Assembly (NCBI GenBank): GCA_937990185.1
Contig: CALKBI010000061.1
Span: forward strand, 1-64,000
Source of the DNA: an uncultured Neomegalonema sp.
Lineage (GTDB): Bacteria > Pseudomonadota > Alphaproteobacteria > Rhodobacterales > Rhodobacteraceae
DNA: 64,000 nucleotides
Direction: 5' to 3'
The notes beneath the pieces were generated by a model. The model was not told the DNA's origin. It ran no database searches and was given only the letters and a program-made list of their open reading frames with translations. Shown piece by piece: positions 44,650 to 54,033 of this stretch. How positions within the stretch are numbered: position 1 is the stretch's first letter; each line of letters starts with the position of its first letter. The position numbers were made by a program, and so were the translations under genes.

Positions 44650-45758
44650 GTGACGTCAAGTCATTCGATGCGCGAATTTTGCTTGAGGGCGCTCGGATCG
44701 TCGCTGTCCGCGTGGATGAGGATTTAGTTGTTCGCGAGGTTGTTGGCGATTGGTGCGAGGTGTCTGTTGGCGAAGATGTTCGCGATACTGTTCCTGCGCT
44801 TATCGGTATGGAAGACGAACTTTTGCAGGAACTTCCGTATATCCAACTGCCTTTTGTGTCGCTCGGAATGAGCCATGAGCAGCCTGTGGCTATTTCAGTT
44901 CAACGCGACTGGAAAACTCAGTCTCTGTGGATTTTGTTACGTGATGTAAGTGAAGAAGCGTCCGTTCAAGAGCGCTTGGTGCATCAACATAATGCACTGT
45001 CATTGGCGCATCGGGAGCTTGCGGCAGCGCGGGATGCTGCGCTCACGGCGGATAAGGCGAAAACTAGATTTTTGGCGAATGTCAGCCATGAATTGCGGAC
45101 GCCTTTGAATGTCGTCATTGGTGGGGCTTCAATATTACGGAAACCCCGCGAGAAACCTTTGCCGACTGAAGATGTTGTTACGTTTTCCAACGACATCCAC
45201 GATAGCGGCGTGCTGTTGCTACAGCTTGTTGATGATTTAATCGATCTGTCCCGTGCGGAAACAGGGAATCTGACCATTCACGAAGAGTGGTGCAATCCTT
45301 CGGTCATTATTGACGAGATGATCCGATTGTCGCGAGGGCTGCCTGAAGCAAAGGGCGTAGAGATCGTTTATGAGCCTTGTGCAAAAGCGCCAGAGCTTTT
45401 TGCCGACCCTCGGCGGGTTAAGCAGATTTTGCTGAATTTATTGTCCAACGCGGTGAAAGTTTGTGATCCCGGATCGCGCATTCAAGTGGAAACGGAAGTT
45501 TTAGAGAGCGGTGATTTCAAAATCACTGTTCGCGATAATGGGCCGGGTATGAGTCCGGCTGATCTCGCCATAGCTTTGGAACCTTTTGGTCAACCGAATG
45601 CTGAAACCCGTTCGCGCGGCACAGGCCTTGGTCTCGCAATCGTAGCGCGACTGGCTGACTTGCATCAGGCGAAATTTGATATCGCGACTAAGCTGGGAGA
45701 AGGCCTCGCTGCAAGTACATCGTTCCCCGTTGAGCGCCTGTCGTCAAATGCCGGTTAA
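44646..45758 (+). CDS. Cytosolic sensor histidine kinase
   Basis: This 370-residue kinase has no membrane segment. Residues 1-110 form a PAS-like sensing region ending in WILLRDVSEEASVQERL. A coiled-coil linker leads to the H-box FLANVSHELRTPLNVVIGGA. The ATP-binding domain has N-box LLNLLSNAVKV, G1 VRDNGPGMS and G2 RGTGLGLAIVARL. Its start overlaps the small GTPase gene, so the GTPase or the scaffold is a likely input. The response regulator gene follows after 92 bp and is the probable partner, though phosphotransfer specificity cannot be read from sequence. Confidence 0.88.
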   Translation: MSDVKSFDARILLEGARIVAVRVDEDLVVREVVGDWCEVSVGEDVRDTVPALIGMEDELLQELPYIQLPFVSLGMSHEQPVAISVQRDWKTQSLWILLRDVSEEASVQERLVHQHNALSLAHRELAAARDAALTADKAKTRFLANVSHELRTPLNVVIGGASILRKPREKPLPTEDVVTFSNDIHDSGVLLLQLVDDLIDLSRAETGNLTIHEEWCNPSVIIDEMIRLSRGLPEAKGVEIVYEPCAKAPELFADPRRVKQILLNLLSNAVKVCDPGSRIQVETEVLESGDFKITVRDNGPGMSPADLAIALEPFGQPNAETRSRGTGLGLAIVARLADLHQAKFDIATKLGEGLAASTSFPVERLSSNAG

Positions 45759-45788
45759 GCGTCGTAAAAGGGACGTGGATTTTGGTTG

Positions 45789-45809
45789 AATTATCAGAAG
45801 ATAATTTTT
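45789..45809 (+). terminator. Weak AT-rich hairpin between kinase and regulator genes
   Basis: AATTATC (45789-45795) pairs with GATAATT (45800-45806) around AGAA, followed by TTT. It could give partial termination and separate the scaffold-GTPase-kinase unit from the regulator gene. The stem is weak. Confidence 0.3.
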
Positions 45810-45850
45810 AATTCTGAGACTCATATTGCGATAAATAAGGGGCCGTCGCA

Positions 45851-47386
45851 GTGGATGAGAGTATCACTGATCCTGGCAATCTTGCAGATGCCCGCGTTCT
45901 ACTTGTTGAAGACACACCTGCTTTAGCGCGAACCTATCTAGGGTTTTTGCGCGATGAAGCTTATACGGTCGAACACGTAGAAACCGGCGGTACTGCAAAA
46001 GAAATGCTGCTGGGCGGAGGAATAGATCTCGTCCTTTTGGATTTGAGGTTGCCTGATATTTCCGGCCAAGAAGTGCTCGGCTGGATGCGTGACCAGAAAA
46101 TTTCCCTGCCGGTCATTGTCATTACAGCGCAAGGGTCCGTTGGTGTCGCCGTTGATGCGATGCGCGCCGGGGCTGTTGATTTCCTCATGAAGCCTTTCGC
46201 AGAAGAGCGTTTGCTTGTCTCGATCCGTAATCACCTTGATCAGAGCAGATTTCTGAAGGCCGCTGAAAATGAAGCAATCGCTCAACCTGTTGTTGCAGAT
46301 GGTCCGGTAGGTAAGACGGATAAACCGAAATCATCTCCCGCATATGATGATGAAGGCGAGGATGGTTTTTCCGGGTTCATTGGGTCGAGTGTACCCATGC
46401 GTGCTGTGTATCGCTTGATAAACAGTGCGGCGAAATCTAACGCCACAGTTTTTGTCACCGGAGAAAGTGGTACAGGTAAAGAAGTTTGTTCGCAGGCAAT
46501 TCACGATAACAGTCAGCGTGCAAAGAAGAAATTCGTTGCAATCAATTGTGCCGCTATTCCCGGCGAGTTGATGGAAAGCGAAATTTTTGGCCATATCAAA
46601 GGCGCGTTTACAGGCGCGACGTCTGATAAGCTAGGCGCAGCAAAAATGGCGGATGGCGGGACGCTGTTCCTTGACGAAATATGCGAAATGTCTCCGCACC
46701 TGCAAACGAAGCTATTGAGATTTATCCAGACAGGAACGTTTAATCCTGTCGGGCGGCCATCCCCTGAACAGGTGGATGTGCGCTTTATTTGTGCGACAAA
46801 TCGTAATCCACTTGAAGAGGTGGCGGCGGGTCGGTTTCGTGAAGACCTATACTATAGATTGCACGTCGTTCCGATACACTTGCCGCCTCTGCGCGCACGC
46901 GGTGACGATATGTTGTTAATCGGCCAGAAGCTGCTGAAACAATACGCGGAAGAAGAGGGCAAGACTTTTTCTGGCTTTTCAGAAGATGCAAAGGAAGCGA
47001 TTCGCGCCTATCAGTGGCCGGGCAATGTGCGCCAGTTACAGAATATCCTCCGAAATGGTGTTGTACTTGGTGAAGGGCCGGAATTGACGGCAGCCATGCT
47101 TCGTGCGCCGGTTGGATTGGCTGGAAGTGACCACGACGATAGCAGTCCAAATCGGGCTGTTCGTTCGCCTGTTCGTGTTTCGGATCAACCACAGGTTACG
47201 CCAAATCCGAGTGATCTCAATGCTTTGGCTGAGGCGATCCGCCCTATGCACGAAGTTGAACGCGATGCTATTGAACGGGCTGTAGATCTTTGTGCCGGTG
47301 ATGTCAGGAAAGCTGCGGTGTTTTTAAACCTGTCTCCAGCCACCATATACCGTAAGCAAAAACAGTGGCGAGTTGAGGAAAACTGA
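45851..47386 (+). CDS. NtrC-family sigma54-dependent response regulator
   Basis: This 511-residue activator has three domains. The receiver domain (1-120) has phospho-acceptor Asp64 in LVLLDLRLPD and acidic pocket Glu20/Asp21. A linker follows, then an AAA+ sigma54-interaction domain (about 180-410) with Walker A VTGESGTGKEV, the GAFTGA loop in HIKGAFTGAT and Walker B GGTLFLDEICEMS. A Fis-type helix-turn-helix ends it (DVRKAAVFLNLSPATIYRKQ). The intact GAFTGA means it should activate sigma54 promoters. The start is GTG 45851, with an internal ATG 5 bp later out of frame. I found no clear -24/-12 promoter nearby. Confidence 0.92.
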   Translation: MDESITDPGNLADARVLLVEDTPALARTYLGFLRDEAYTVEHVETGGTAKEMLLGGGIDLVLLDLRLPDISGQEVLGWMRDQKISLPVIVITAQGSVGVAVDAMRAGAVDFLMKPFAEERLLVSIRNHLDQSRFLKAAENEAIAQPVVADGPVGKTDKPKSSPAYDDEGEDGFSGFIGSSVPMRAVYRLINSAAKSNATVFVTGESGTGKEVCSQAIHDNSQRAKKKFVAINCAAIPGELMESEIFGHIKGAFTGATSDKLGAAKMADGGTLFLDEICEMSPHLQTKLLRFIQTGTFNPVGRPSPEQVDVRFICATNRNPLEEVAAGRFREDLYYRLHVVPIHLPPLRARGDDMLLIGQKLLKQYAEEEGKTFSGFSEDAKEAIRAYQWPGNVRQLQNILRNGVVLGEGPELTAAMLRAPVGLAGSDHDDSSPNRAVRSPVRVSDQPQVTPNPSDLNALAEAIRPMHEVERDAIERAVDLCAGDVRKAAVFLNLSPATIYRKQKQWRVEEN

Positions 47387-47412
47387 CCCTGGAGAAACTA
47401 ATCCTTCAGATT

Positions 47413-47420
47413 TTAACCAT
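47413..47420 (+). promoter_or_regulatory. CtrA-like half-site before the ExeA-like gene
   Basis: TTAACCAT lies 38 bp upstream of the start codon at 47458. It matches a known CtrA half-site form in alphaproteobacteria. One 8-mer is weak evidence and may be chance. Confidence 0.25.
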
Positions 47421-47457
47421 AGCGTCTGTCTGAATTATAGGATTCGGAGACGCAGAA

Positions 47458-49743
47458 ATGTCGGTTGCCGCTCGATTTGAGGCGAATGCTTCAGAAGATC
47501 TTTCAAGCCCATTTTACTTTAATGCATCGCATTGGCGGGCGATGGATGGCGTTGTCGAAGGAGTGAAGTCGCGCGAAGGGATTATGGTCCTAACTGGTCC
47601 TACGGGCTCGGGTAAAACCATGTTGATGCGTGCGATCTCAGACAACCTTGGCGAAGGCGCAATCCCACTTTTCCTTCAATATGCGAGCCTAAATTTCCGT
47701 GAGTTTGTTAACTTTCTCCACAATTCGTTGAAAGTTGGTGATGAGGTTCTAGACGCATCGAACAAAGCGATAGCGTTGCGCAAGTTTCTGTATTCGCAAG
47801 CTGAACGTCGTGAAACGGCTGTTGTCTTCATTGATGAGGCGCAAAATCTTGAGCCTGATGTCCTGCGTATGCTGCCAAAGTTGGCATGTTTTGATCAGCT
47901 AGAAGATGGGACCAATGTTGGTTTGCAATTTATGCTGACCGGCGGATCTGAACTACGTGAACTGCTCGGCGATTCCGATTTTGAAGAAGTGCAGGGCGCG
48001 GTCGCACGCGAATATGAACTGCGATTCTTTACGCGCGGTGAATTAAAATACTTCCTCGAAAAACGCTTGGCTCCGTTAGCACGTTTAACGCCCGAACCGA
48101 TTACGGATACGGCGATTGAGGCTGTAGGAAAATATACTGGCGGCAGTCCTCGTTTGATTGGAATGATTTGTTCTCACGCCATGCTTTTCGCTGCTGAAAA
48201 TCCTGGTCGTTCGATTGACGAAGCTATGATTGAAGAAGCTGCGGAGGCGTTGATGATCGAACCAGTTGAAAATCCTTTCCCTGATGAAGATGATGGCGCC
48301 ACAGAACTTTCTGGACCGTTTTCGAGTGCAGATTTGCAAGGCGGTGATCGTAGTTATGAGTCAGACGTTGAAAGTACCTTTGGTGCGGACATTAGCGATG
48401 ATGCGGCTTCTTCCACGATGGAAGAAATAGAAGCTCCTATGACGACTCAAGCTTTCGAGGATCAACACGCAGAAGATCAGGACGTATTTTCGTCTATTCT
48501 CGATGAAGATCTGGACTCTCATCATATGGAGCCGATCGCGAACGAGCTTGATGATTTCGAGTCAAGTGATGATCAGTTTTACACAGATGAATTAGACGAC
48601 ACTGACTATGCCGATGGTGATAACGGTGTTGCGACAAAGGTAGCCGGAGCTGCGGCTGTTGCAGGCGTTGCCGGTGCTGTTGCGTCGAAAGGTGGCTCTG
48701 CTCTATCGCGTGTAAAATCCGCACTTTCAAATCGGAAATCCAAAGGCGCTGGTAAGCAAGGCCAAATTGTAGGCGCGAGCCGTAAAGGTGGCGGAGGCGA
48801 ACGTGACGCTACGCCCACTGAGAAACGCGCTTTGAAGACTCGCGTCGTAGGGCAGCGCAAAAAGCAAATAAAATACGCGGCTATGGCAGCCGGAGTTTGC
48901 GCTCTAGCCTTCGGTGCTTATACGGTACGCACTGATGTAACAAAAGCAATTGCCAGCGCTACGGATGCTGTTGGTTCTACCGCATCAAAGGCTGTTGAAA
49001 CAGTGTCGGCTGCTGGTTCGAAAGCAGTGGACGCAGTTGGTTCTACTGCATCACAAGCTACAGATGCAATTTCGACTGCGAGTTCGAGAGCAGCTGATGC
49101 AATTAATACCACCGCCACCGGGGCATCCGCAACCGGCGCGGCACAATCGACCGAGGTTGCGGCGTTAAATGTCAACGCGCCTGTAACGGGCCAAGGAACT
49201 CAGACGGCTATCGGCAGTCCTGCACCGGTTAAAAAAGGTGGATGGGGCGCGCGCGTAAATGTTGGCGAAGATTCGGGATTTAACGTGGATGCTAAACTGC
49301 CTGAAGCTGGCGTAGGTATCGCGCGGGGTGCTCTTGATCTGTTGGATTCGGCGCTCGACAAATCTAAGGACATTCTTCCTGAAGAGATGACCAATGCGAT
49401 TGATATTGCAAAAGGTGATGTACAAAATCTTCGAACTGCTGCGGCTGCGAATGGGGCCGAGGGCGAAGAGCTTACAGCACGGGTCAATAAGCTTATCGAA
49501 AAAGGCGATCTGCTGTTTGAACGTAAGCTTTATATCGCCCCGGCAGGTCGGAATGCATATGACACGTATCGTTCCGTCCTAGACATTGATCCTAATAATG
49601 AAGCTGCCTTGCAGGGTGTTGAAAAGCTACGCGCATTTTACTCTCAAAAAGCTGAAGCAGCGCGGGCTAAGAAGCAATGGGATACTGCTAACCGCTTTTT
49701 CGAAACAGCGCTTGGCATCAGCCAACGTCGGAGTGTTCGCTGA
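47458..49743 (+). CDS. ExeA/GspA-like AAA ATPase with membrane anchor and TPR-like end
   Basis: This 761-residue protein begins with an ExeA/TniB-type AAA domain (about 1-270). Walker A is LTGPTGSGKTMLMR (47-54), Walker B is AVVFIDEAQNLEPDVLRML, and YTGGSPRLIGMICSHAML is the ExeA-type sensor region. A very acidic linker (275-395) and a basic stretch follow. One transmembrane helix (about 470-490) leads to an Ala/Ser/Thr-rich 11-residue-like repeat region (500-560, ATDAVGSTASKAVETV). A C-terminal helical TPR-like domain (about 670-760) has AYDTYRSVLDIDPNNEAAL. ExeA works with ExeB in secretin insertion through peptidoglycan; here the usual peptidoglycan-binding domain is missing. It follows the sigma54 regulator and ends at a terminator. 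Confidence 0.82.
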   Translation: MSVAARFEANASEDLSSPFYFNASHWRAMDGVVEGVKSREGIMVLTGPTGSGKTMLMRAISDNLGEGAIPLFLQYASLNFREFVNFLHNSLKVGDEVLDASNKAIALRKFLYSQAERRETAVVFIDEAQNLEPDVLRMLPKLACFDQLEDGTNVGLQFMLTGGSELRELLGDSDFEEVQGAVAREYELRFFTRGELKYFLEKRLAPLARLTPEPITDTAIEAVGKYTGGSPRLIGMICSHAMLFAAENPGRSIDEAMIEEAAEALMIEPVENPFPDEDDGATELSGPFSSADLQGGDRSYESDVESTFGADISDDAASSTMEEIEAPMTTQAFEDQHAEDQDVFSSILDEDLDSHHMEPIANELDDFESSDDQFYTDELDDTDYADGDNGVATKVAGAAAVAGVAGAVASKGGSALSRVKSALSNRKSKGAGKQGQIVGASRKGGGGERDATPTEKRALKTRVVGQRKKQIKYAAMAAGVCALAFGAYTVRTDVTKAIASATDAVGSTASKAVETVSAAGSKAVDAVGSTASQATDAISTASSRAADAINTTATGASATGAAQSTEVAALNVNAPVTGQGTQTAIGSPAPVKKGGWGARVNVGEDSGFNVDAKLPEAGVGIARGALDLLDSALDKSKDILPEEMTNAIDIAKGDVQNLRTAAAANGAEGEELTARVNKLIEKGDLLFERKLYIAPAGRNAYDTYRSVLDIDPNNEAALQGVEKLRAFYSQKAEAARAKKQWDTANRFFETALGISQRRSVR

Positions 49744-49778
49744 TCTTATTTTTTGTTGATACTGTTTTGAGTGTTTTT

Positions 49779-49812
49779 GGGAGTGCTGTTTTGCGGCGCT
49801 CCCATTTTCTTT
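49779..49812 (+). terminator. Intrinsic terminator after the ExeA-like gene
   Basis: GGGAGTGC (49779-49786) and GCGCTCCC (49796-49803) form an 8-bp stem with one G-T pair, followed by ATTTTCTTT. It closes the GTPase/two-component/ExeA cluster. Confidence 0.82.
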
Positions 49813-49914
49813 GTAGGCTTATGCAGATTCATTGGCTGCTTCCGTCGGCGTGGTGGCGCGATGGGGCGTTATACGATATCGAAAGAGTGAGCTTTACACT
49901 GGAAATTCTGAGAG

Positions 49915-50598
49915 ATGATGACGGGCGCAGCAGAAAAACCGAGACAAATTCCACTGGACTTGCCGTGGCCACGGCATGACAGGGCTTCGCGCGCCGATTT
50001 TATTACTTCTGAAAGTAACCAGGAAGCCTTGGGGTTTCTCGAAAACTGGGGCGAGTGGCCTGATGGGCGTCTTGCTTTAGTTGGGCCTGAAGGCTGCGGT
50101 AAAACTCATCTCGCGATGATTTGGGCTAAAGAAGTTGGTGCGACGTTCATTGATGCTGCGATACCCGCACGCGATATTGCGGTTTCTGGCTATGTAGTTT
50201 TTGAAGATTGTGATCGCCGTTTGACGACGCCTGAAGCTGAGTTTGCCTTGTTTCATCTGCTCAACATCCTGCGTGATGAAGGCGGGAAGATATTGATGAC
50301 AGCCCGGACACCGCCAGCAAGATGGCCGGTACGTTTGCCTGATTTGGTTTCGCGCTTGTCGGCTGTAACCGCAACGCGCATTGATAACCCCGATGATGAA
50401 TTGCTAGAGCAGTTAGTGGTTAAGCTCTTTTCAGATCGTGATATTGTTATTCAAGAAAGGCTCGTTACCTATATTGGTAATCGGATTGACCGGAATTCCG
50501 CTGCAATAGAAGCTGCAGTTGCGGCTTTGGATGCGAAAAGTATCGAACTGCGTAGTCCGGTAAGTATCAAGATGGCGAAGGAGTTGTTCGGATGGTAG
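49915..50598 (+). CDS. hdaA: DnaA regulatory inactivator homologue HdaA
   Basis: This 227-residue AAA protein resembles the DnaA ATPase domain without its DNA-binding part. HdaA promotes hydrolysis of DnaA-ATP at replicating forks in Caulobacter-type bacteria. The clamp-binding motif is at the N terminus (QIPLDLPWP). Walker A is LVGPEGCGKTHLAMIW, Walker B is reduced to YVVFEDCDRR, and the sensor region has RLPDLVSRLSAVTATRI. Its end overlaps the ppk start by 7 bp, matching the hdaA-ppk order known in Caulobacter. ATG 49915 and 49918 are both possible. Confidence 0.9.
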   Translation: MMTGAAEKPRQIPLDLPWPRHDRASRADFITSESNQEALGFLENWGEWPDGRLALVGPEGCGKTHLAMIWAKEVGATFIDAAIPARDIAVSGYVVFEDCDRRLTTPEAEFALFHLLNILRDEGGKILMTARTPPARWPVRLPDLVSRLSAVTATRIDNPDDELLEQLVVKLFSDRDIVIQERLVTYIGNRIDRNSAAIEAAVAALDAKSIELRSPVSIKMAKELFGW

Positions 50599-52838
50599 CG
50601 ACTTTTGAGACAAGCGATCTTAGCGGTTCAACGCAACAAAAAATGCCGCTCGTTAACGCTGATTTTCTGAATAAAAAACCCGCGAAACCAGCGGCGGATG
50701 CAAAACGTATATCTATTGATGATACCGAGCGATACATCAATCGTGAGCTATCGTGGTTATCCTTTAACCAACGTGTTGTCGAAGAGGCGAATAATCCCCG
50801 CCATCCTCTGCTAGAGAGGTTGCGGTTTGTAGCGATCTCCGGTTCGAACCTCGATGAGTTTTATACTGTGCGTGTTGCTGGTTTGAGAGAATTGGCCAGC
50901 GCCGGTGTGACCAAGCCAAGTGTTGATGGGCTTACTCCGGCGGAGCAATTGCGTGCCATTGATCGCGATTGCCGTAAGCTCATGCATGATGAGCAAGAAA
51001 GCTGGGCGGCCCTACAGCCCGCGCTGGCCGCAGAGGGAATTTCGCTCGTTGATCCTAGGCTATTAAGCATCGAAGATCGCAAGTGGTTGGACGAAGAATT
51101 TATGTCCGCCGTCTTTCCTGTGTTGTCTCCGTTGGCGATTGATCCCGCGCATCCCTTCCCGTTTGTGCCGTCAAAGAGTCTTGCGATGGCGTTGCACCTT
51201 CGGCGGCGCGGTCATGATGCGGAGCTATCCGCCCTGACGATCATCCCCTCACAAATTGATCGTTTTACTCGATTGCCGGAGCCGGAAGGATCGACATTGG
51301 TGCGCTTTGTTGCGCTGGAGGACATGATTAGCTTGTTCCTCGACCGTATTTTCCCCGGCTACGACGTTATCGGCAAAGGCCTGTTCCGTGTGCTGCGCGA
51401 CTCGGATATTGAGATCGAAGAAGAAGCTGAAGACCTCGTTCGCGAGTTTGAGACAGCGCTGAAACGGCGGCGGCGCGGCGAGGTTATTCGCTTGAAGGTC
51501 AGCGCGGATACGCCCATCGCGCTGCGCGAATGGATTGGTCGGGAGCTGAATGTAGGACCGGCGGATATTGTTGAAGTGTCCGGTATAGTCGGTGTCGCCG
51601 ATCTTGATAAACTGATCGTCGACGACAAACCACATCTGCGTTGGTCGCCTTATACCCCGCGCCAACCAGAGCGCCTCAAAGATTTTGACAACGATATTTT
51701 TGCCGCGATCCGCAATAAAGATTTTTTACTGCACCATCCTTATGAGACATTCGATTCCGTTGTTCAGTTTTTGCGGCAAGCGGCGCGCGATCCAGCAGTA
51801 TTGGCGATCAAGCAGACGCTCTATCGCACTTCATCACAAAGCCCGATTGTCGAGGCACTTTGTGAGGCGGCGGAGCTTGGCAAACAGGTTACAGCAGTCG
51901 TCGAATTAAAGGCCCGGTTTGATGAAGCCGCGAATATTGTTCAGGCTCGCCAGCTAGAGCGCGCGGGGGCGCAGGTTGTCTATGGATTTATCGACTGGAA
52001 GACACACGCTAAGATGTCATCGGTGGTGCGCCGCGAGCAAGGCAAGCTGGTCACCTATACTCATTTCGGCACCGGCAACTATCACCCGATCACGGCAAAG
52101 CTTTATACTGACCTCAGTTACTTTACGGCGGATACGACTTTGGCGCGGGATGCGGGACGGATCTTTAATTTCGTGACAGGCTATGCTGAACCCCGCGACT
52201 TAGAAAAGGTTGCTGTCTCTCCGCTAACCCTGAAGTCGCGCTTGCTCGAAGACCTGGAAGAAGAGATCGCCCATGCGCGTGCGGGACGTCCGGCACATGT
52301 CTGGGCGAAGATAAATTCATTAGTCGAAGCCGATCTCGTTGATGCGCTCTATCGTGCTTCTCAAGAAGGGGTGCGGATTGATTTGATCGTGCGTGGCATT
52401 TGTGGCCTTCGCCCCGGTGTGCCGGGACTGTCTGAGAATATTCGCGTAAAAAGCGTTATTGGGCGGTTTCTCGAGCATTCGCGTATCGTTTGCTTTGGGG
52501 CTGGAGACGGATTGCCCGGCGATTCCGCCAAGGTCTACATTTCTTCAGCGGATTGGATGGACCGTAATCTCAACCGCCGTGTTGAAACTTTGTGTCCCGT
52601 AGAAAACAAAACTGTGCGGCGTCAAATTTTGAATCAGGTGATGGCGGCGAATCTGCGCGATGAGGCTAATTCTTGGATATTGCAGGCTGACGGCACATAT
52701 TCGCACGGCAATCATGCGTTGTCGGAGGGGGAGAAGCCCTTCGATTGCCACGAGTTCTTCATGCGTTATCCGAGCCTTTCCGGGCGGGGCCGCGCAGGGA
52801 CAGATGATGTGCCTAACCTAATTGAAAACCGCACTTGA
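50592..52838 (+). CDS. ppk: Polyphosphate kinase 1
   Basis: PPK1 reversibly polymerises the ATP gamma-phosphate into polyphosphate. The N-terminal domain has RYINRELSWLSFNQRVVEEA and RFVAISGSNLDEFYTVRVAG. The two phospholipase-D-like catalytic domains include the autophosphorylated-His region KTHAKMSSVVRREQGKLVTY and THFGTGNYHPITAKLYTDLS. The C-terminal part has FLEHSRIVCFG and ISSADWMDRNLNRRVET. At 748 residues it has a longer N terminus than the 690-residue norm. It starts inside hdaA. No ppx gene follows here. Confidence 0.97.
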   Translation: MVATFETSDLSGSTQQKMPLVNADFLNKKPAKPAADAKRISIDDTERYINRELSWLSFNQRVVEEANNPRHPLLERLRFVAISGSNLDEFYTVRVAGLRELASAGVTKPSVDGLTPAEQLRAIDRDCRKLMHDEQESWAALQPALAAEGISLVDPRLLSIEDRKWLDEEFMSAVFPVLSPLAIDPAHPFPFVPSKSLAMALHLRRRGHDAELSALTIIPSQIDRFTRLPEPEGSTLVRFVALEDMISLFLDRIFPGYDVIGKGLFRVLRDSDIEIEEEAEDLVREFETALKRRRRGEVIRLKVSADTPIALREWIGRELNVGPADIVEVSGIVGVADLDKLIVDDKPHLRWSPYTPRQPERLKDFDNDIFAAIRNKDFLLHHPYETFDSVVQFLRQAARDPAVLAIKQTLYRTSSQSPIVEALCEAAELGKQVTAVVELKARFDEAANIVQARQLERAGAQVVYGFIDWKTHAKMSSVVRREQGKLVTYTHFGTGNYHPITAKLYTDLSYFTADTTLARDAGRIFNFVTGYAEPRDLEKVAVSPLTLKSRLLEDLEEEIAHARAGRPAHVWAKINSLVEADLVDALYRASQEGVRIDLIVRGICGLRPGVPGLSENIRVKSVIGRFLEHSRIVCFGAGDGLPGDSAKVYISSADWMDRNLNRRVETLCPVENKTVRRQILNQVMAANLRDEANSWILQADGTYSHGNHALSEGEKPFDCHEFFMRYPSLSGRGRAGTDDVPNLIENRT

Positions 52839-52961
52839 CCCTGATCGTTTCGGGGTTAACTGAAAACTTCAACTTTTCGATTTTCTTGAGGAGCAGCGGC
52901 ATCGATTCTTGCTGATGCCGTTCCGCAGCTCTAGGCTTATCGTATCTTAATGGAGACACTC

Positions 52962-54023
52962 ATGACGCGTTTTGTAAGGTCGGTCTTATTGACGACATCT
53001 CTTGTTTTGAGCGGAACCGGGTTGGGATGGGCGGAAGATGCGGCAACGACGTGTGACGCTTTGGCTGGGTCTCCTCAAGACCTCGACTTGCCTGCGGGTG
53101 TGATGGGTGTTGATTTCGATGATCTCGACCCTGACGCTGCCGTAGAGGAAGCATGCCTGACCGCGATAACGGCTCAGAGAAGCGAACGGCGGTTTCATAC
53201 GCATCTCGGACGTATTTATGCGAAACGCGGAGATTACCCCAAAGCACTGGAAGCTTACCGCTTATCCCATAGCCGGGGCAGCGCGGTTGCGGCGAATAAC
53301 ATCGGAGCGATGTATACTAGAGGGCAAGGCGTCCCCGCCGATGAAGACCGAGCAACACAGTATATTCGCAAAGCGGCTAATCGCGGATTGACTCACGCTA
53401 TGGTCACGATGGCGACGCGCGCGCGAACCGGACAGGGAATGCAAGCGAGCAATCGACTTTCGGTATTCTGGTATGAAAAAGCTTATGAAGCGGGAAATGC
53501 AACTGCCGCAAATGATCTTGGCGTGATGTACAAGAACGGCCATGGTGTTCGAGAAGATGACACGCGCGCGGTTGAGCTGTTTACTACCGCCTTGCGCCGC
53601 GACCCTAATAATTCGATGGCTGCTTATAATATCGGAAATGCTTATGAGACGGGTGAGGGCGTACCCGTCGATATTGGATGGGCGCGTGCTCATTATGTAT
53701 TGGCGTTTAATGCCGGTGACGCAGACGCTGCGGCTGAGTTAGGCCGCCTCCATGCTGAAGGGATTGGTACTATTGTTGACCCATCGGCAGCGGTTGAATG
53801 GTATTCACGCGGCACTGCTGGTGGATCGCTATCAGCGACAGTGAGCCTAGCGGATGCTTATCTCGATGGTTCAGGCGTCGATGTAAATCCGGCAATGGCG
53901 CAGTCTCTTTATTATCTGGCACTGGACCTTGATCCGAATGATGAATGGAGTGCTTATATAGATGAGCGTCTGAGTGCGGTGCCATCTGCTAAAACGGACG
54001 ACGAAAGTAAATTGATTGAATGA
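52962..54023 (+). CDS. Exported Sel1-like repeat protein
   Basis: This 353-residue periplasmic protein has a signal peptide (MTRFVRSVLLTTSLVLSGTG, cleaved near GWA). About six Sel1-like TPR units follow between residues 105 and 335. Examples are AANNIGAMYTRGQGVPADED, AANDLGVMYKNGHGVREDDT and AAYNIGNAYETGEGVPVDIG. Sel1 proteins are protein-protein interaction scaffolds, and in alphaproteobacteria some act in envelope stress or surface structures. ATG 52962 has GGAG at six bases. A hairpin CGGCATC/GATGCCG lies in its leader (52897-52920). Confidence 0.85.
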   Translation: MTRFVRSVLLTTSLVLSGTGLGWAEDAATTCDALAGSPQDLDLPAGVMGVDFDDLDPDAAVEEACLTAITAQRSERRFHTHLGRIYAKRGDYPKALEAYRLSHSRGSAVAANNIGAMYTRGQGVPADEDRATQYIRKAANRGLTHAMVTMATRARTGQGMQASNRLSVFWYEKAYEAGNATAANDLGVMYKNGHGVREDDTRAVELFTTALRRDPNNSMAAYNIGNAYETGEGVPVDIGWARAHYVLAFNAGDADAAAELGRLHAEGIGTIVDPSAAVEWYSRGTAGGSLSATVSLADAYLDGSGVDVNPAMAQSLYYLALDLDPNDEWSAYIDERLSAVPSAKTDDESKLIE

Positions 54024-54033
54024 AAGTCATAAC

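Noticed and set aside
45759-47457. Sigma54 -24/-12 promoter for the response regulator or the ExeA-like gene
   Set aside because: I looked for TGGCA...TTGC with proper spacing in both intergenic stretches and did not find it.
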